DNA of 51,184 nucleotides from ATZT02 sp964639395. GTDB taxonomy: Bacteria > Actinomycetota > Actinomycetes > S36-B12 > UBA5976. The stretch is from NCBI GenBank assembly GCA_964639395.1, contig CAZXCT010000002.1, positions 1 to 51,184 of the forward strand, in the 5' to 3' direction. Position 1 is the stretch's first letter. Each line of letters opens with the position of its first letter. The position numbers and the translations under genes are program-made. The notes beneath the pieces are model-generated. The model saw only the letters and a program-made list of their open reading frames with translations, did no database searches and had not been told where the DNA came from. This document shows, piece after piece, positions 26,253-35,813 of this stretch.

Positions 26253-29200
26253 GCAACTGCTGCGGGTCCGAGTAGAGCTTTCAAGTCCGCAAATAAAGAT
26301 AAACTTGGATTCACTTTTAGTTTTTCGTCGATTTTTAAAACAGTTACCTTTCCAGCATTTCTTACATGAAGCAGCACTTCACTAGTTCCGGGATGCGTTT
26401 GAAGCACTTGCTTAATTGAATCAACCACCTCAGCGGTACACCTTGCCGCTGGCAACTTAACAACAATTGGCCCAGTGCGCTGTTTATTTACATCGGGTAC
26501 AAATGCCTCAAGCGCAACAACTCTTGGGTTGTCTTCTTCTCTTAAATCCATTCTTATTCTGAAACCTAAAATTGCATCTTCATGAAGTAGGTTCGCAATC
26601 TGCTGATAAACCTGCGGAAATACCATAATTTCGCCCACCCCAGCTAAATCCTCTAAAGTCACGATCGCCCAGGCTGCCCCTTGTTTAGTAATTTTTCTAT
26701 TGAGAGCTGTGACTAACCCCGCAACATTCAAAACTTGACCATCCGCACGTTCATCGCTGGCTAATTCTGATATTGCTACATCGCTATGTTGCTCCAAGAT
26801 GTGTTCAACGCCAAATAGCGGATGATCACTGACATAAAGCCCCAACATTTCCCTTTCAAAAGTTAGCAAAGTGGACTTATCCCACTCCCCATCTGGAATC
26901 TTTTGAACAAATCCACTCTTTAGCTCTGAATCAAACATGTCATTAAATAAATCAAATTGACCAATTGCTTGCGCGCGCTTTCTCTCTACCGCTTGCTCTA
27001 CCGCTTCTAGATGAATGCTTAAAAGACCTTTTCGACTTGGTGATATTGAATCAAAAGCCCCGGCTTTTATCAGTGATTCTATAATTCTTTTTGAGCAAAC
27101 TTGCGATTCTATTTTTTCTAAGAAGTCGGCAAAAGTTTCAAATTTACCCTTTTCTGCCCGAGTCTTAAGAACGGATTCAACTACCCCGATACCAATATTT
27201 TTAATGGCAGATAATCCAAAGCGAATATTGCCTTCGCTGGGGGCAAATTCTGCACTCGAAAAATTAACATCTGGGGGCAGTACCAAGATCCCCATCCGGC
27301 GACATTCATTTAAATAAATTGCTAATTTGTCTCTGTCGTCTTTAACGCTAGTAAGAAGTGCGCTCATGTATTCCGCCGGAAAATTTGCTTTCAAGTAGGC
27401 AGTCCAGTAAGAAACCAACCCATAGCCAGCGGTATGCGCTTTATTAAAAGCATAATCAGAAAAAGGAATTAGTAATTCCCACAGCGTCTTTATTGCATCT
27501 GCCGAATATCCATTGTTGATCATGCCATCTCTAAATGGAATAAACTCCTTGTCAAGAATTTCTTTCTTCTTTTTGCCCATGGCTCTACGTAGTAAATCTG
27601 CGGCGCCTAATGAATAGTTAGCAACTTTTTGAGCAATTTCCATTACTTGCTCTTGATAAACAATCAGCCCATAGGTGTCTTTTAGTATCTCACCGAGTAC
27701 CCCCGCTAACTCTTCATGAATAGCGACAACTTCTTTACGACTGTTTTTTCTATCGGCATAATCTATATGGGCGCCTGCACCCATTGGCCCCGGTCGATAC
27801 AACGCCAACACCGCGCTGATGTGCTCAAATTCTTCTGGTTGCATCGCCCGCAAAAGTGACCGCATTGGTCCGCCGTCTAACTGAAATACTCCTAAGGTCT
27901 CACCACGCGCCAGCAGTTGGTAAGTCTTCTCGTCAGTCAACGCTAAATCTTCCAAAACAACTTTTTTACCTTGATGAATCTCAATGAGCGCTAGTGCGTC
28001 GTCTAAAACTGTCAAATTTCGCAGCCCTAGAAAATCCATTTTCAATAGGCCCATTGATTCGCATGCACCCATGTCAAACTGCGTGATAATTGAATCATCT
28101 TGTTCTCGTCTCCACATAGGGACTACATCCATCAGTGGCACTCGACATAAAATCACCCCAGCCGCATGCACGCCTGGCTGTCGCTTTAGACCCTCAAAGC
28201 CTTTTGCTGTGTCAACGATTTTTTTAACATCTTTGTCATTGTTATAAAGTTCTCGCAATCCAGCGGCTTCTGCGTAACGCGAATCTTTTTTGTCAAAAAC
28301 ACCAGCGAGTGTTATATCTTTACCCATTATTGCTGGCGGTAGTGCTTTGGTGACTTTGTCGCTAACCGCAAACGCAAACCCTAATACTCTCGCCGCGTCT
28401 TTTATTGCTGCTTTGGCTTTTATTGTTCCGTAAGTAACAATTTGCGCAACGTGATCAGAACCGTACTTCTCAGTCGCATACTTAATCATTTCAGTACGTC
28501 GCCGCTCGTCAAAATCTATGTCAATATCTGGCATAGAGATGCGGTCTGGATTCAAAAATCTTTCAAATAATAATCCATGAACTATTGGATCCAATTCTGT
28601 AATACCTAAGGCGTAAGCAATAACTGCGCCGCCAACGGAGCCTCTACCGGGTCCGACTCGTATTCCATTTTCTTTTGCATGCCGAATTAAATCTGCTACT
28701 ACTAGAAAGTAACTAGGAAAACCCATTTGCTCAACTACCTGTAGTTCATACTTAGCTTGATTTAGATGGCTCTCTGGCACTTCACCGCGAAATCTTTTCT
28801 TTAATCCTAAATAAACTTCTTTCTCTAACCAGCTGGCTTCTGTTTCACCTTCCGGTACTTCGAACGAAGGCATCAAGTTTGATCCTTCATTAATTTCGAT
28901 GTTACATTTTTCTGCAATCAAAAGTGTGTTGTCACAAGCTTGTGGAAACTCCTTCCAGATTTCACGCATTTGCTGTGCAGATTTCAAGTAGAAGTCTTGC
29001 GCGTCAAATTTAAATCGATTTGGATCGTCTAGCGTAGTTCGAGTTCCGATGCAAAGCAGTGCCTCATGAATTGGAGCATGTTCGGCTTTTACATAATGTA
29101 AATCGTTCGTGGCGACCAAAGGTAAATTTAATTTTTTAGCAATTTCAAGCAATGCGGGCATAGTTTTTGTCTCGATAGCCAAGCCGTGATTCATTAATTC

Positions 29201-29776
29201 GGCGTAATAATTTTCTTTTCCTAATATTTCTTGCATTCTGGCTGCCGCTTGCAATGCCTTTTCGTTTTCACCCGCTTGCAGCCACCTGTTTACCTCTCCA
29301 GATGGACAACCGGTGGTTCCAATTAATCCAGCTCCGTATTGCACTAAAAGATCTTCATCAATTCGGGGTTTGTGATAATAACCATCAAAACTAGCTTGAG
29401 ATGAAACTCTAAATAAATTACTTAAGCCTTGATTGTCTTTTGCCCACAAGGACATATGGGTGTAAGCCGCCTTGCCTTTACCAGCGAACTCTTCATCCTC
29501 TCCATCACTTACGCCTTGTCCAAATTCAATTGGAGCGCGTACTTTTCTGCCTTGCGGGGCAAAGTAAGCTTCCACGCCGATGATGGGTTTAACGCCCTTA
29601 CTTTTTGCAGTTTTATAAAAGTCATAAACCCCATATAGGTAACCATGATCAGTAATGGCTATTGCTGGCATATTCTGGATTTTTACTTCATCAATCAACT
29701 CGTTGATTCGCGCGGCGCCATCAAGCATTGAGTATTCGGTGTGCACATGTAAATGCACAAAATCCGAACTTGACAC
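26249..29776 (-). CDS. dnaE: DNA polymerase III alpha subunit
   Basis: Replicative polymerase, DnaE1 type, 1,175 residues. The N-terminal PHP domain keeps the metal-binding pattern (HLHVHTEYSMLDGAARI, AITDHGYLYG), consistent with the PHP proofreading activity described for actinobacterial DnaE1. Two catalytic aspartates are in MPDIDIDFDERRR near residue 419. Helix-hairpin-helix and OB-fold regions follow (GLVTALNRKITKQGAAWAIV). The start is GTG at 29776 with AGGAG 6 nt upstream. Upstream on the same strand are rluD and lspA, a usual actinobacterial arrangement, but a 115-bp gap with a promoter-like sequence suggests separate initiation. Confidence 0.97.
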   Translation of the reverse strand: MSSSDFVHLHVHTEYSMLDGAARINELIDEVKIQNMPAIAITDHGYLYGVYDFYKTAKSKGVKPIIGVEAYFAPQGRKVRAPIEFGQGVSDGEDEEFAGKGKAAYTHMSLWAKDNQGLSNLFRVSSQASFDGYYHKPRIDEDLLVQYGAGLIGTTGCPSGEVNRWLQAGENEKALQAAARMQEILGKENYYAELMNHGLAIETKTMPALLEIAKKLNLPLVATNDLHYVKAEHAPIHEALLCIGTRTTLDDPNRFKFDAQDFYLKSAQQMREIWKEFPQACDNTLLIAEKCNIEINEGSNLMPSFEVPEGETEASWLEKEVYLGLKKRFRGEVPESHLNQAKYELQVVEQMGFPSYFLVVADLIRHAKENGIRVGPGRGSVGGAVIAYALGITELDPIVHGLLFERFLNPDRISMPDIDIDFDERRRTEMIKYATEKYGSDHVAQIVTYGTIKAKAAIKDAARVLGFAFAVSDKVTKALPPAIMGKDITLAGVFDKKDSRYAEAAGLRELYNNDKDVKKIVDTAKGFEGLKRQPGVHAAGVILCRVPLMDVVPMWRREQDDSIITQFDMGACESMGLLKMDFLGLRNLTVLDDALALIEIHQGKKVVLEDLALTDEKTYQLLARGETLGVFQLDGGPMRSLLRAMQPEEFEHISAVLALYRPGPMGAGAHIDYADRKNSRKEVVAIHEELAGVLGEILKDTYGLIVYQEQVMEIAQKVANYSLGAADLLRRAMGKKKKEILDKEFIPFRDGMINNGYSADAIKTLWELLIPFSDYAFNKAHTAGYGLVSYWTAYLKANFPAEYMSALLTSVKDDRDKLAIYLNECRRMGILVLPPDVNFSSAEFAPSEGNIRFGLSAIKNIGIGVVESVLKTRAEKGKFETFADFLEKIESQVCSKRIIESLIKAGAFDSISPSRKGLLSIHLEAVEQAVERKRAQAIGQFDLFNDMFDSELKSGFVQKIPDGEWDKSTLLTFEREMLGLYVSDHPLFGVEHILEQHSDVAISELASDERADGQVLNVAGLVTALNRKITKQGAAWAIVTLEDLAGVGEIMVFPQVYQQIANLLHEDAILGFRIRMDLREEDNPRVVALEAFVPDVNKQRTGPIVVKLPAARCTAEVVDSIKQVLQTHPGTSEVLLHVRNAGKVTVLKIDEKLKVNPSLSLFADLKALLGPAAVA

Positions 29777-29805
29777 CCAATACTCCTAAAACTTAAAGAT
29801 TATCA

Positions 29806-29834
29806 AAATTAGCGGAAAACTCCGTATGACTCAA
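29806..29834 (-). promoter_or_regulatory. candidate dnaE promoter
   Basis: On the complement TTGAGT (29834-29829), a 17-bp spacer, and TAATTT (29811-29806). The -35 matches TTGACA at four positions; the -10 fits the relaxed TANNNT form. It lies in the 115-bp gap between rluD and dnaE. The rest of this gap holds short, weak inverted repeats and no terminator with a U tract. Confidence 0.4.
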
Positions 29835-29891
29835 CACTAGTCAACCGCTGCAAGTTTTTCGCTGAGCTTAAATTTAGCGTGTGTCTAGCCG

Positions 29892-30806
29892 CTAATACGA
29901 AGCTTTTAATTGCTCTAAAGCGTGTGCGAGATCGGATGGATACTCTGACTTAAAGGTCATTTGTTCCGAAGTGAGCGGATGGATAAACGATAACTCCACA
30001 GCGTGGAGCCACTGGCGGTCTAACCCCAATTTTTTTGAAAGAGTTGGGTCAGCACCGTATAAGGAATCCCCGACACACGGATGCTTTATCGCCTGCATGT
30101 GGACTCTAATTTGATGAGTCCGACCTGTCTCAAGCGAAACTTCTAAAAGTGAAGCATGCGCCCAAGATTCAAGAGTTCGATAATGCGTAACGCTTGGCTT
30201 TCCACCAACCCGTACGGCAAATTTATGAGTCTGCCCCACCATTCGTTCTAATGGTGCATCGATGGTTCCTTCACTTGGGTCAGGGTGGCCTTGCACTAAC
30301 GCATGGTAAGTCTTTTTAATCTCACGTGAACGAAATTGATCTTTTAACTTTGAATACGCTAATTCTGAAAGCGCCACAACCATTACGCCGGTTGTCCCAA
30401 CATCCAATCTTTGAACTATTCCTTGCCGCTCGCTTGCCCCACTGGTAGCCGGCATAATCCCTTGAGCTTTCAATCCAGCAACTACTGTGGCGCCACTCCA
30501 GCCAACACTGGCATGAACTGCAATATCTTTAGGCTTCTCAATCACAACTAGATCAAGATCCTGATAGATGATATTTAGTGGAGCTTTCGGCGCAATATCT
30601 AAAAGTTCTGAGCGCGGCAGATCAAGATTTGCGTCTACTAGATCCCCCAGCTGAACTCGATAGGATTTATCACGAGTTTTTTGGTTTACCTGTACTTGAC
30701 CTAATTCTATAATTTCTACAGCTTTACTTCTTGAGACTTCAGAAACCAATGCCAAAAACTGATCTAATCTAGTGTCGACTAATTCTTCTATAACTCTATA
30801 TTCCAT
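29892..30806 (-). CDS. rluD: RluA/RluD-family 23S rRNA pseudouridine synthase
   Basis: Converts specific uridines in 23S rRNA to pseudouridine. About 304 residues: an N-terminal S4 RNA-binding domain (TRLDQFLALVSEVSRSKAVE) and the catalytic domain with the Asp motif IVQRLDVGTTGVMVVALS near residue 130, then LVQGHPDPSEGTI and GRTHQIRVHMQAIKHPCVG. I chose the ATG at 30806 (MEYRVIEELVDTR), which overlaps lspA by 11 bp; an ATG at 30824 is also in frame and would add six residues. The gene sits between lspA and dnaE as in many actinobacteria. The exact target uridine cannot be told apart from RluC or RluA by eye. Confidence 0.9.
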   Translation of the reverse strand: MEYRVIEELVDTRLDQFLALVSEVSRSKAVEIIELGQVQVNQKTRDKSYRVQLGDLVDANLDLPRSELLDIAPKAPLNIIYQDLDLVVIEKPKDIAVHASVGWSGATVVAGLKAQGIMPATSGASERQGIVQRLDVGTTGVMVVALSELAYSKLKDQFRSREIKKTYHALVQGHPDPSEGTIDAPLERMVGQTHKFAVRVGGKPSVTHYRTLESWAHASLLEVSLETGRTHQIRVHMQAIKHPCVGDSLYGADPTLSKKLGLDRQWLHAVELSFIHPLTSEQMTFKSEYPSDLAHALEQLKASY

Positions 30807-31314
30807 TTTTATTCTTAGTCTCATCCACTCTAAATACAGTTAAAAACACTATGGCGATTGCTGCAATTGTGATTGCTGCATCTGCAAAATTGAATATCGC
30901 AAATTTTTCTACTGCAACGAAGTCAACCACTCCACCGACAAAGAGTCCGGGGTCACGAAATATTCGGTCAATTAGGTTGCCCAACGCGCCGCCCATCATC
31001 AAACCCAGCGTAAGTAACCACCACTTATTTGAAATTTTTAGGCTAAATCGAAAAATTACACCAATTACCACTACCGCAATTAGTGAGAACACCCAAGTCG
31101 CATTAGTTCCAAAACTAAACGCTGCTCCGGTATTTCTAGTCACAGTTAGTGTTACCCATGGCGCACCTGAAAAAAAATAATCCTCGATTAAAACTAGGCG
31201 AGGGCGATTTTCTAGATTTAACACCGCAAAAAACTTTGAAATCTGATCGACCAAGGCCACTATGCCCGCCGTTAGCAAAACGGTTTTTCGAGAAGTAAAG
31301 GTAGATGAGGTCAT
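30796..31314 (-). CDS. lspA: lipoprotein signal peptidase (signal peptidase II)
   Basis: Cleaves signal peptides of prolipoproteins in the membrane. Four transmembrane stretches are visible; the catalytic aspartates are in GNLIDRIFRDPG and FNFADAAITIAAI, with the conserved VTRNTGAAFSFG before them. I start at ATG 31314 (MTSSTFTSRKT, 172 residues) rather than at the upstream 31416, because the extra 34 residues are non-conserved and would run through the ileS ribosome binding site and first codons. There is no clear Shine-Dalgarno; TAGTGT ends 7 nt before the ATG, so a leaderless message is possible. It is divergent from ileS with 54 bp between. Confidence 0.93.
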   Translation of the reverse strand: MTSSTFTSRKTVLLTAGIVALVDQISKFFAVLNLENRPRLVLIEDYFFSGAPWVTLTVTRNTGAAFSFGTNATWVFSLIAVVVIGVIFRFSLKISNKWWLLTLGLMMGGALGNLIDRIFRDPGLFVGGVVDFVAVEKFAIFNFADAAITIAAIAIVFLTVFRVDETKNKNGI

Positions 31315-31368
31315 AACGGACACACTACGCGTAGGCTGACGGAGGCTAGATTTTTGACAGGAGGTGAG

Positions 31369-34300
31369 ATGTACCGCGAGATTAGTACTCGAGTAGACCT
31401 CACCAATTTGGAACATCAGGTGCTTGATTTTTGGAAGTCGAATTCCATTTTTGAGAAATCAGTCGCGATGCGCGCAGACGCTCCCACTTGGATTTTCTAT
31501 GAGGGCCCTCCCACCGCAAATGGTTTACCAGGGGCACATCACGTAGAGGCGCGCGTTTTTAAAGATGTGTTTCCGCGCTACCGCACGATGCGTGGATACC
31601 AAGTCCCGCGGCGTGCTGGCTGGGACTGTCATGGGCTTCCGGTAGAGCTCGCGGTTGAAAAAGAGTTGGGCTTTACTGGCAAAAACGATATTGAAAAGTT
31701 CGGAGTTGCAAAATTCAACCAAGTTTGTAGAGAATCCGTTCTGCGGCATGTTGATGCCTTCACGCTAATGACCGATCGAATGGGTTATTGGGTCGATTTT
31801 GAAAAAGCCTATTGGACGATGAGTCCGCAATACATCGAATCTGTTTGGTGGTCCTTGTCGCAGATTCACAAGAAAGGATTACTAGTACAAGATTTCAGAG
31901 TTTCACCATATTGCCCAAGATGTGGCACTGGATTAAGTGACCATGAAGTCGCCCAGGGCTATCAAGATGTGGTGGATCGTTCCATTTACGTAAAATTCAA
32001 GTTGACGCAAAGCGAATTACTAAAAGAGTTTTCAGAACTTTCTCTTATAGTTTGGACTACTACGCCTTGGACTTTAATTGCAAATACCGCAGTTGCCGTA
32101 GGTAGAGAAATTGAATATCAGATCGTGCAAGTGCAAGACGAAAATTTTGTTATTGCGAAAGATCTTGCCGCCGGTTTGCTTGAAGATTACATCGTTTTAA
32201 AGGATTTAAAGGGTACAGATCTTTTAGGCTCTCGCTATCAACCACCCTTTGCCTTGGACCAATTTAAAGAATTCACTTCAGAAAAATTGCACTCAATTCT
32301 TGAGGCAGATTTTGTAAATACCAGCGATGGCTCAGGAATTGTGCACCTCGCCCCTGCCTTCGGGGCTGATGACATGAAAACTTGTCGCTTAAACTCCCTT
32401 CCAGTAATTAATCCAGTATTAGCAAATGGCGAATTCGATGATTCATTTGAACTCATTAAAGGTCAGTTTTTTAAAGACGCCGACAAAACAATTATTAGAG
32501 ATCTAATCGCTAGAAATCTTATGTACAAAGAAGTTGCCTACCAGCACTCTTATCCGCATTGCTGGAGATGTAAAACCCCACTTATGTATTACGCGCAACC
32601 AGCCTGGTACATAAAAACTACTAGCATTAAAGAAAAGCTGTTAAGCGAAAATGAAAAAACTAACTGGTATCCCGAAACAATAAAACATGGTCGCTTCGGT
32701 GATTGGCTAAATAACAATGTTGACTGGGCGCTTTCAAGAAACCGCTATTGGGGAACACCGCTACCAATCTGGATTTGCGAAGCAGGACATCAAACCGTTG
32801 TTTCTTCCCTTGCAGAATTAAGTCAGTTAGCGAGTCGCGATGTTACCGGGATTGATCCACATCGCCCCTACGTGGATGAAATAACAATCTCTTGCCCCTC
32901 GTGTAACGAGCTCGCTAGTCGTGTTCCGGAGGTTATTGATTGTTGGTACGACTCAGGCGCAATGCCCTTTGCCCAAATGTCATACCCCCAAAAGAATTCG
33001 GAACAGTTTAAAGCCAATTACCCAGCGGACTTTATTTGTGAAGCAATAGATCAAACGCGTGGCTGGTTTTACACATTGATGGCGATAGGTACATTAGTTT
33101 TTGACGAGAGTTCTTTTAAAAACGTTGTTGCGCTAGGCCATATTCTCGACGAAAAGGGTCGCAAGATGTCCAAGCACTTAGGCAACGTGCTCGAACCGAT
33201 CGCACTAATGGATGAGCATGGTGCTGATTCAGTTCGCTGGTTTATGTTGGCAGCAGGTTCGCCCTGGCAATCTCGACGCTTAGGGCACAACGCAATCAGT
33301 GAAGTTACTAGAAAAGTTTTATTGACTCTTTTCAACAGTGCCTCGTTTTTATCACTTTATGGACGCTTGAGTGATGGTGATTTTTTAACCAAAGCTAATC
33401 CGGTTAGTGAAAGACCGAGTTTAGACAGATGGATCCTCTCTCTTATAAAAATGGTTGCGAATCAGACTGCACAAAGCTTGGATGAATTCGACACCCAAAA
33501 GGCTGGAAAGTTGCTGGCAGGTGCGGTCGATGATCTTTCCAATTGGTATGTGCGGCGCAGTCGAAGAAGATTCTGGGCTGGCGATGCCGATGCCTTAGCA
33601 ACTTTGCACGAGAGCTTGCGAACACTCACTTTAATTTTGGCACCCTACATACCTTTCATCACTGAAAGGATTTGGCAAGATTTATTTCGCACAACCACAG
33701 ACGAGGCAACCCACTCAGTTCACCTGGCTAATTGGCCAGTGTTTGATGATTCAGAAATCGATCACGCGCTGTTAACGCAAATGCAGCTGGTTCGAGATTT
33801 AGTTGAACTGGGCAGAAGTGCCAGAGCAGAAAGTAAGGTTAAAAATCGTCAACCACTCGCCCGTGCCTTGATTTCTGCGTCGGGCTGGGATCAAGTACCC
33901 GCCGAGGTTAAGCAGCACCTACCTGAAGAATTGAATATTTTGCAAATGCAATCTATCTCGCAAGCAACTGATTTAGTGGATGTAAGTGTTAAAGCAAATT
34001 TTAGAAACCTTGGAACTCGCTATGGGGCTCAAACAAGTACCATTGCTCAGTTTATTAAAGAAAACTTATCGCTACCTCAAATTCAGCAAATTAGAGATTC
34101 GGGTGAAATTACTCTGTCAATCACGGGCGCTAGCATTAAAATTGAATTAGCTGATTTGATCATCACTGAAACCCCTCGTACTGGTTGGGCAGTAGCGAGC
34201 GCAAACGCGGCAACTGTGGCTTTAGATTTGGCACTTACTAGCGAATTAAAGGGCATGGGATTAGCCAGAGAAGCAATTCGATTTATCCAAGAGAATCGCA

Positions 34301-34506
34301 AACTGGCGGGGTTTGAGGTATCAGACCGCATCAAAATTAATTTGTGGTCTGAGAATCAAGAATTAATGAATGCGCTCGCGGTACACAAAGAAGAAATCTG
34401 TGAAGAAGTTTTGGCGGTTGAGTTCTTACCCACTAAGTTAAATCAAGCGCCAACCGCTAACGATGAAGAGCTGCAGCTTTCAATCTGGCTTGTTAAATCG
34501 AACTAA
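31369..34506 (+). CDS. ileS: isoleucyl-tRNA synthetase
   Basis: Charges tRNA-Ile in the cytosol. With 1,045 residues it belongs to the longer, eukaryote-like branch common in actinobacteria: the HIGH motif is the variant GLPGAHHVEAR near residue 55, and the KMSKS motif is KGRKMSKHLGN near residue 600. The editing domain lies between them (IVWTTTPWTLIANTAVAVG), and zinc-ligand-like cysteine pairs occur (YCPRCGTG, CWRCKTPL, SCPSCNE). The ATG at 31369 is preceded by AGGAGG; an upstream in-frame TTG at 31354 lies inside that site and is not used. No T-box fits in the 54-bp upstream gap. The 3' end overlaps divIVA by CTAA. Confidence 0.97.
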   Translation: MYREISTRVDLTNLEHQVLDFWKSNSIFEKSVAMRADAPTWIFYEGPPTANGLPGAHHVEARVFKDVFPRYRTMRGYQVPRRAGWDCHGLPVELAVEKELGFTGKNDIEKFGVAKFNQVCRESVLRHVDAFTLMTDRMGYWVDFEKAYWTMSPQYIESVWWSLSQIHKKGLLVQDFRVSPYCPRCGTGLSDHEVAQGYQDVVDRSIYVKFKLTQSELLKEFSELSLIVWTTTPWTLIANTAVAVGREIEYQIVQVQDENFVIAKDLAAGLLEDYIVLKDLKGTDLLGSRYQPPFALDQFKEFTSEKLHSILEADFVNTSDGSGIVHLAPAFGADDMKTCRLNSLPVINPVLANGEFDDSFELIKGQFFKDADKTIIRDLIARNLMYKEVAYQHSYPHCWRCKTPLMYYAQPAWYIKTTSIKEKLLSENEKTNWYPETIKHGRFGDWLNNNVDWALSRNRYWGTPLPIWICEAGHQTVVSSLAELSQLASRDVTGIDPHRPYVDEITISCPSCNELASRVPEVIDCWYDSGAMPFAQMSYPQKNSEQFKANYPADFICEAIDQTRGWFYTLMAIGTLVFDESSFKNVVALGHILDEKGRKMSKHLGNVLEPIALMDEHGADSVRWFMLAAGSPWQSRRLGHNAISEVTRKVLLTLFNSASFLSLYGRLSDGDFLTKANPVSERPSLDRWILSLIKMVANQTAQSLDEFDTQKAGKLLAGAVDDLSNWYVRRSRRRFWAGDADALATLHESLRTLTLILAPYIPFITERIWQDLFRTTTDEATHSVHLANWPVFDDSEIDHALLTQMQLVRDLVELGRSARAESKVKNRQPLARALISASGWDQVPAEVKQHLPEELNILQMQSISQATDLVDVSVKANFRNLGTRYGAQTSTIAQFIKENLSLPQIQQIRDSGEITLSITGASIKIELADLIITETPRTGWAVASANAATVALDLALTSELKGMGLAREAIRFIQENRKLAGFEVSDRIKINLWSENQELMNALAVHKEEICEEVLAVEFLPTKLNQAPTANDEELQLSIWLVKSN

Positions 34507-34964
34507 TCTTCAAGTGATTTAGTGGTGCTGGAAGAGATTTGATCAGGATGTTGTAAATCATCTAACATTCCGCTCAGCCAGTCTTTTAATCTTCTTCGAT
34601 ACTCGCTTTCAATCGCCTCTAATTTTTTAACCTCTGCTTCGATAGCTTTTCTTTCAGATTCAACAGTCGAGGTGATACTTGCCGCTCTCGCCCGAGCATC
34701 TCTTACTACCCGCTCGGCTTCTGAGTTGGCGGCCTTTAGTGCTTGCTGCGCTAATCCAAGAATTTCTGCTGGGTCTTTGTCAGAGATTTCGCTTAATGAA
34801 CTTACGCTTGCGCTGCTTTGTGAGGTGACAACCTGCGATTGAAGGGACGCAACTTCTGCCTGTAGGTAATCTAAAAAAGCATCTACCTGTTCAACGTCAT
34901 ATCCAGATTTAAATCGCCGTAAATCAAATTTTGCATTTTCTATATCTGAAGGACGCAAAGCCAT
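34503..34964 (-). CDS. divIVA: DivIVA/Wag31-type polar growth protein, short
   Basis: Coiled-coil protein that marks curved membrane at poles and septa and directs cell-wall growth. The 153-residue protein begins MALRPSDIENAKFDLRRFK, with the DivIVA domain continuing SGYDVEQVDAFLDYLQAEV, then a serine-rich linker and a heptad-rich helix with acidic and basic residues (about 85-140). It is shorter than the roughly 200-300 residues usual for Wag31, mainly because the second coiled coil is reduced. The ATG has AGGAGA 4 nt upstream. It ends the ftsZ-to-divIVA run, 15 bp after yggT. Confidence 0.92.
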   Translation of the reverse strand: MALRPSDIENAKFDLRRFKSGYDVEQVDAFLDYLQAEVASLQSQVVTSQSSASVSSLSEISDKDPAEILGLAQQALKAANSEAERVVRDARARAASITSTVESERKAIEAEVKKLEAIESEYRRRLKDWLSGMLDDLQHPDQISSSTTKSLED

Positions 34965-34979
34965 CTCTTCTCCTGAACC

Positions 34980-35255
34980 TTAAAGCCCTCTAGCTATACC
35001 CATTGCAATTTGCAACAGGATGATTACCACTATAAAACTTAAATCAAGCGAAACTGCACCTAATCGCAACGGAGGTATAAACCTTCTAAAAAATTTGAGA
35101 GGAGGATCAGTCAAACTGTAGATTCCTTCAACTATAACTAGAACGCCACCACTGGGGCTCCAAGAACGAGAGAAAATTTGAACATAATCAATTACTAATC
35201 GACCAATCATGATCCAAAAGTAAAGGTACAGAACGGTATAAAGTATTGATCCCAT
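34980..35255 (-). CDS. yggT: YggT-family membrane protein
   Basis: A 91-residue protein with two hydrophobic segments (about 3-22 and 68-88) and the family motif region SLTDPPLKFFRRFIPPLRLG, followed by LDLSFIVVIILLQ. YggT proteins are conserved in the division gene neighbourhood of Gram-positives and cyanobacteria, where they affect division or chromosome packing, but their biochemical role is not settled. It sits between sepF (40 bp upstream) and divIVA. Confidence 0.9.
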   Translation of the reverse strand: MGSILYTVLYLYFWIMIGRLVIDYVQIFSRSWSPSGGVLVIVEGIYSLTDPPLKFFRRFIPPLRLGAVSLDLSFIVVIILLQIAMGIARGL

Positions 35256-35295
35256 TGCTCTTAGGTTACCTTATGACTAGGGGGCGCAATAGCGC

Positions 35296-35796
35296 TCAGG
35301 ACTGGTTAAAAAACCCGTCGCCTTGTAGCTGTGCTCGCGCGGCAGCTCCCAAATCCACATTCGCTGGTGAAAGCAGAAACACTTTTGTGGTGACCTTTTC
35401 AATAGATCCCATTAATCCAAAAACTAATCCCGCCGCAAAATCGACAATTCTTTTAGCGTCGACGTCGTCTAAATCAGTTAAATTCATAATGACCGGCACA
35501 CCCATTCGATACTCTTCACCAATTCGACGCGCCTCGTTGTAAGAGCGAGGATGCAAGGTGGTGATTCTTGATATCGAAGGTTCAAAACTGTTTTGTGGTT
35601 GTGGTGTAACTTCACGTTTTTCTGCTAAGGCAGTTGCCCCATAAGAGATAGGTTGACGCGAAAACCTACTCGAAGCACTAACCACTTCATTAACACGTGG
35701 AATCTCAGTTGAAAAATCGTCTTGATAATCATCGAAATCGCGGTTATCTTCAACCAGACCTAAATAAACGGCCATTTTGCGCATTCCGCTAGGCAT
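35296..35796 (-). CDS. sepF: cell division protein SepF
   Basis: Membrane-linked partner that tethers FtsZ filaments; important in actinobacteria, which lack FtsA. The 166-residue protein has an N-terminal amphipathic helix (MRKMAVYLGLVEDN), an acidic linker, and the globular SepF domain from about residue 75 (TLHPRSYNEARRIGEEYRMG, VPVIMNLTDLDDVDAKRIVD, FAAGLVFGLMGSIEKV). AAGGGGGG precedes the ATG. The leader carries a strong 10-bp hairpin or operator, described separately. It is in the ftsZ run after yggS. Confidence 0.95.
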   Translation of the reverse strand: MPSGMRKMAVYLGLVEDNRDFDDYQDDFSTEIPRVNEVVSASSRFSRQPISYGATALAEKREVTPQPQNSFEPSISRITTLHPRSYNEARRIGEEYRMGVPVIMNLTDLDDVDAKRIVDFAAGLVFGLMGSIEKVTTKVFLLSPANVDLGAAARAQLQGDGFFNQS

Positions 35797-35813
35797 TTAG
35801 CCCCCCTTGGCTA

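Noticed and set aside
29777..29896. Eight-bp inverted repeat ATTAGCGG (29808) / CCGCTAAT (29889) around the rluD-dnaE gap as a regulatory structure
   Set aside because: The arms are about 70 bp apart, and an 8-bp match in a gap of this size is not improbable by chance. No U tract supports a terminator.
31315..31368. T-box riboswitch upstream of ileS
   Set aside because: Only 54 bp separate lspA and ileS, too short for a T-box, and no specifier or T-box sequence is visible.
31315..31416. Longer lspA start at 31416
   Set aside because: The extra residues lack signal-peptidase similarity and would overlap the ileS ribosome binding site and first codons. ATG 31314 gives the normal length.
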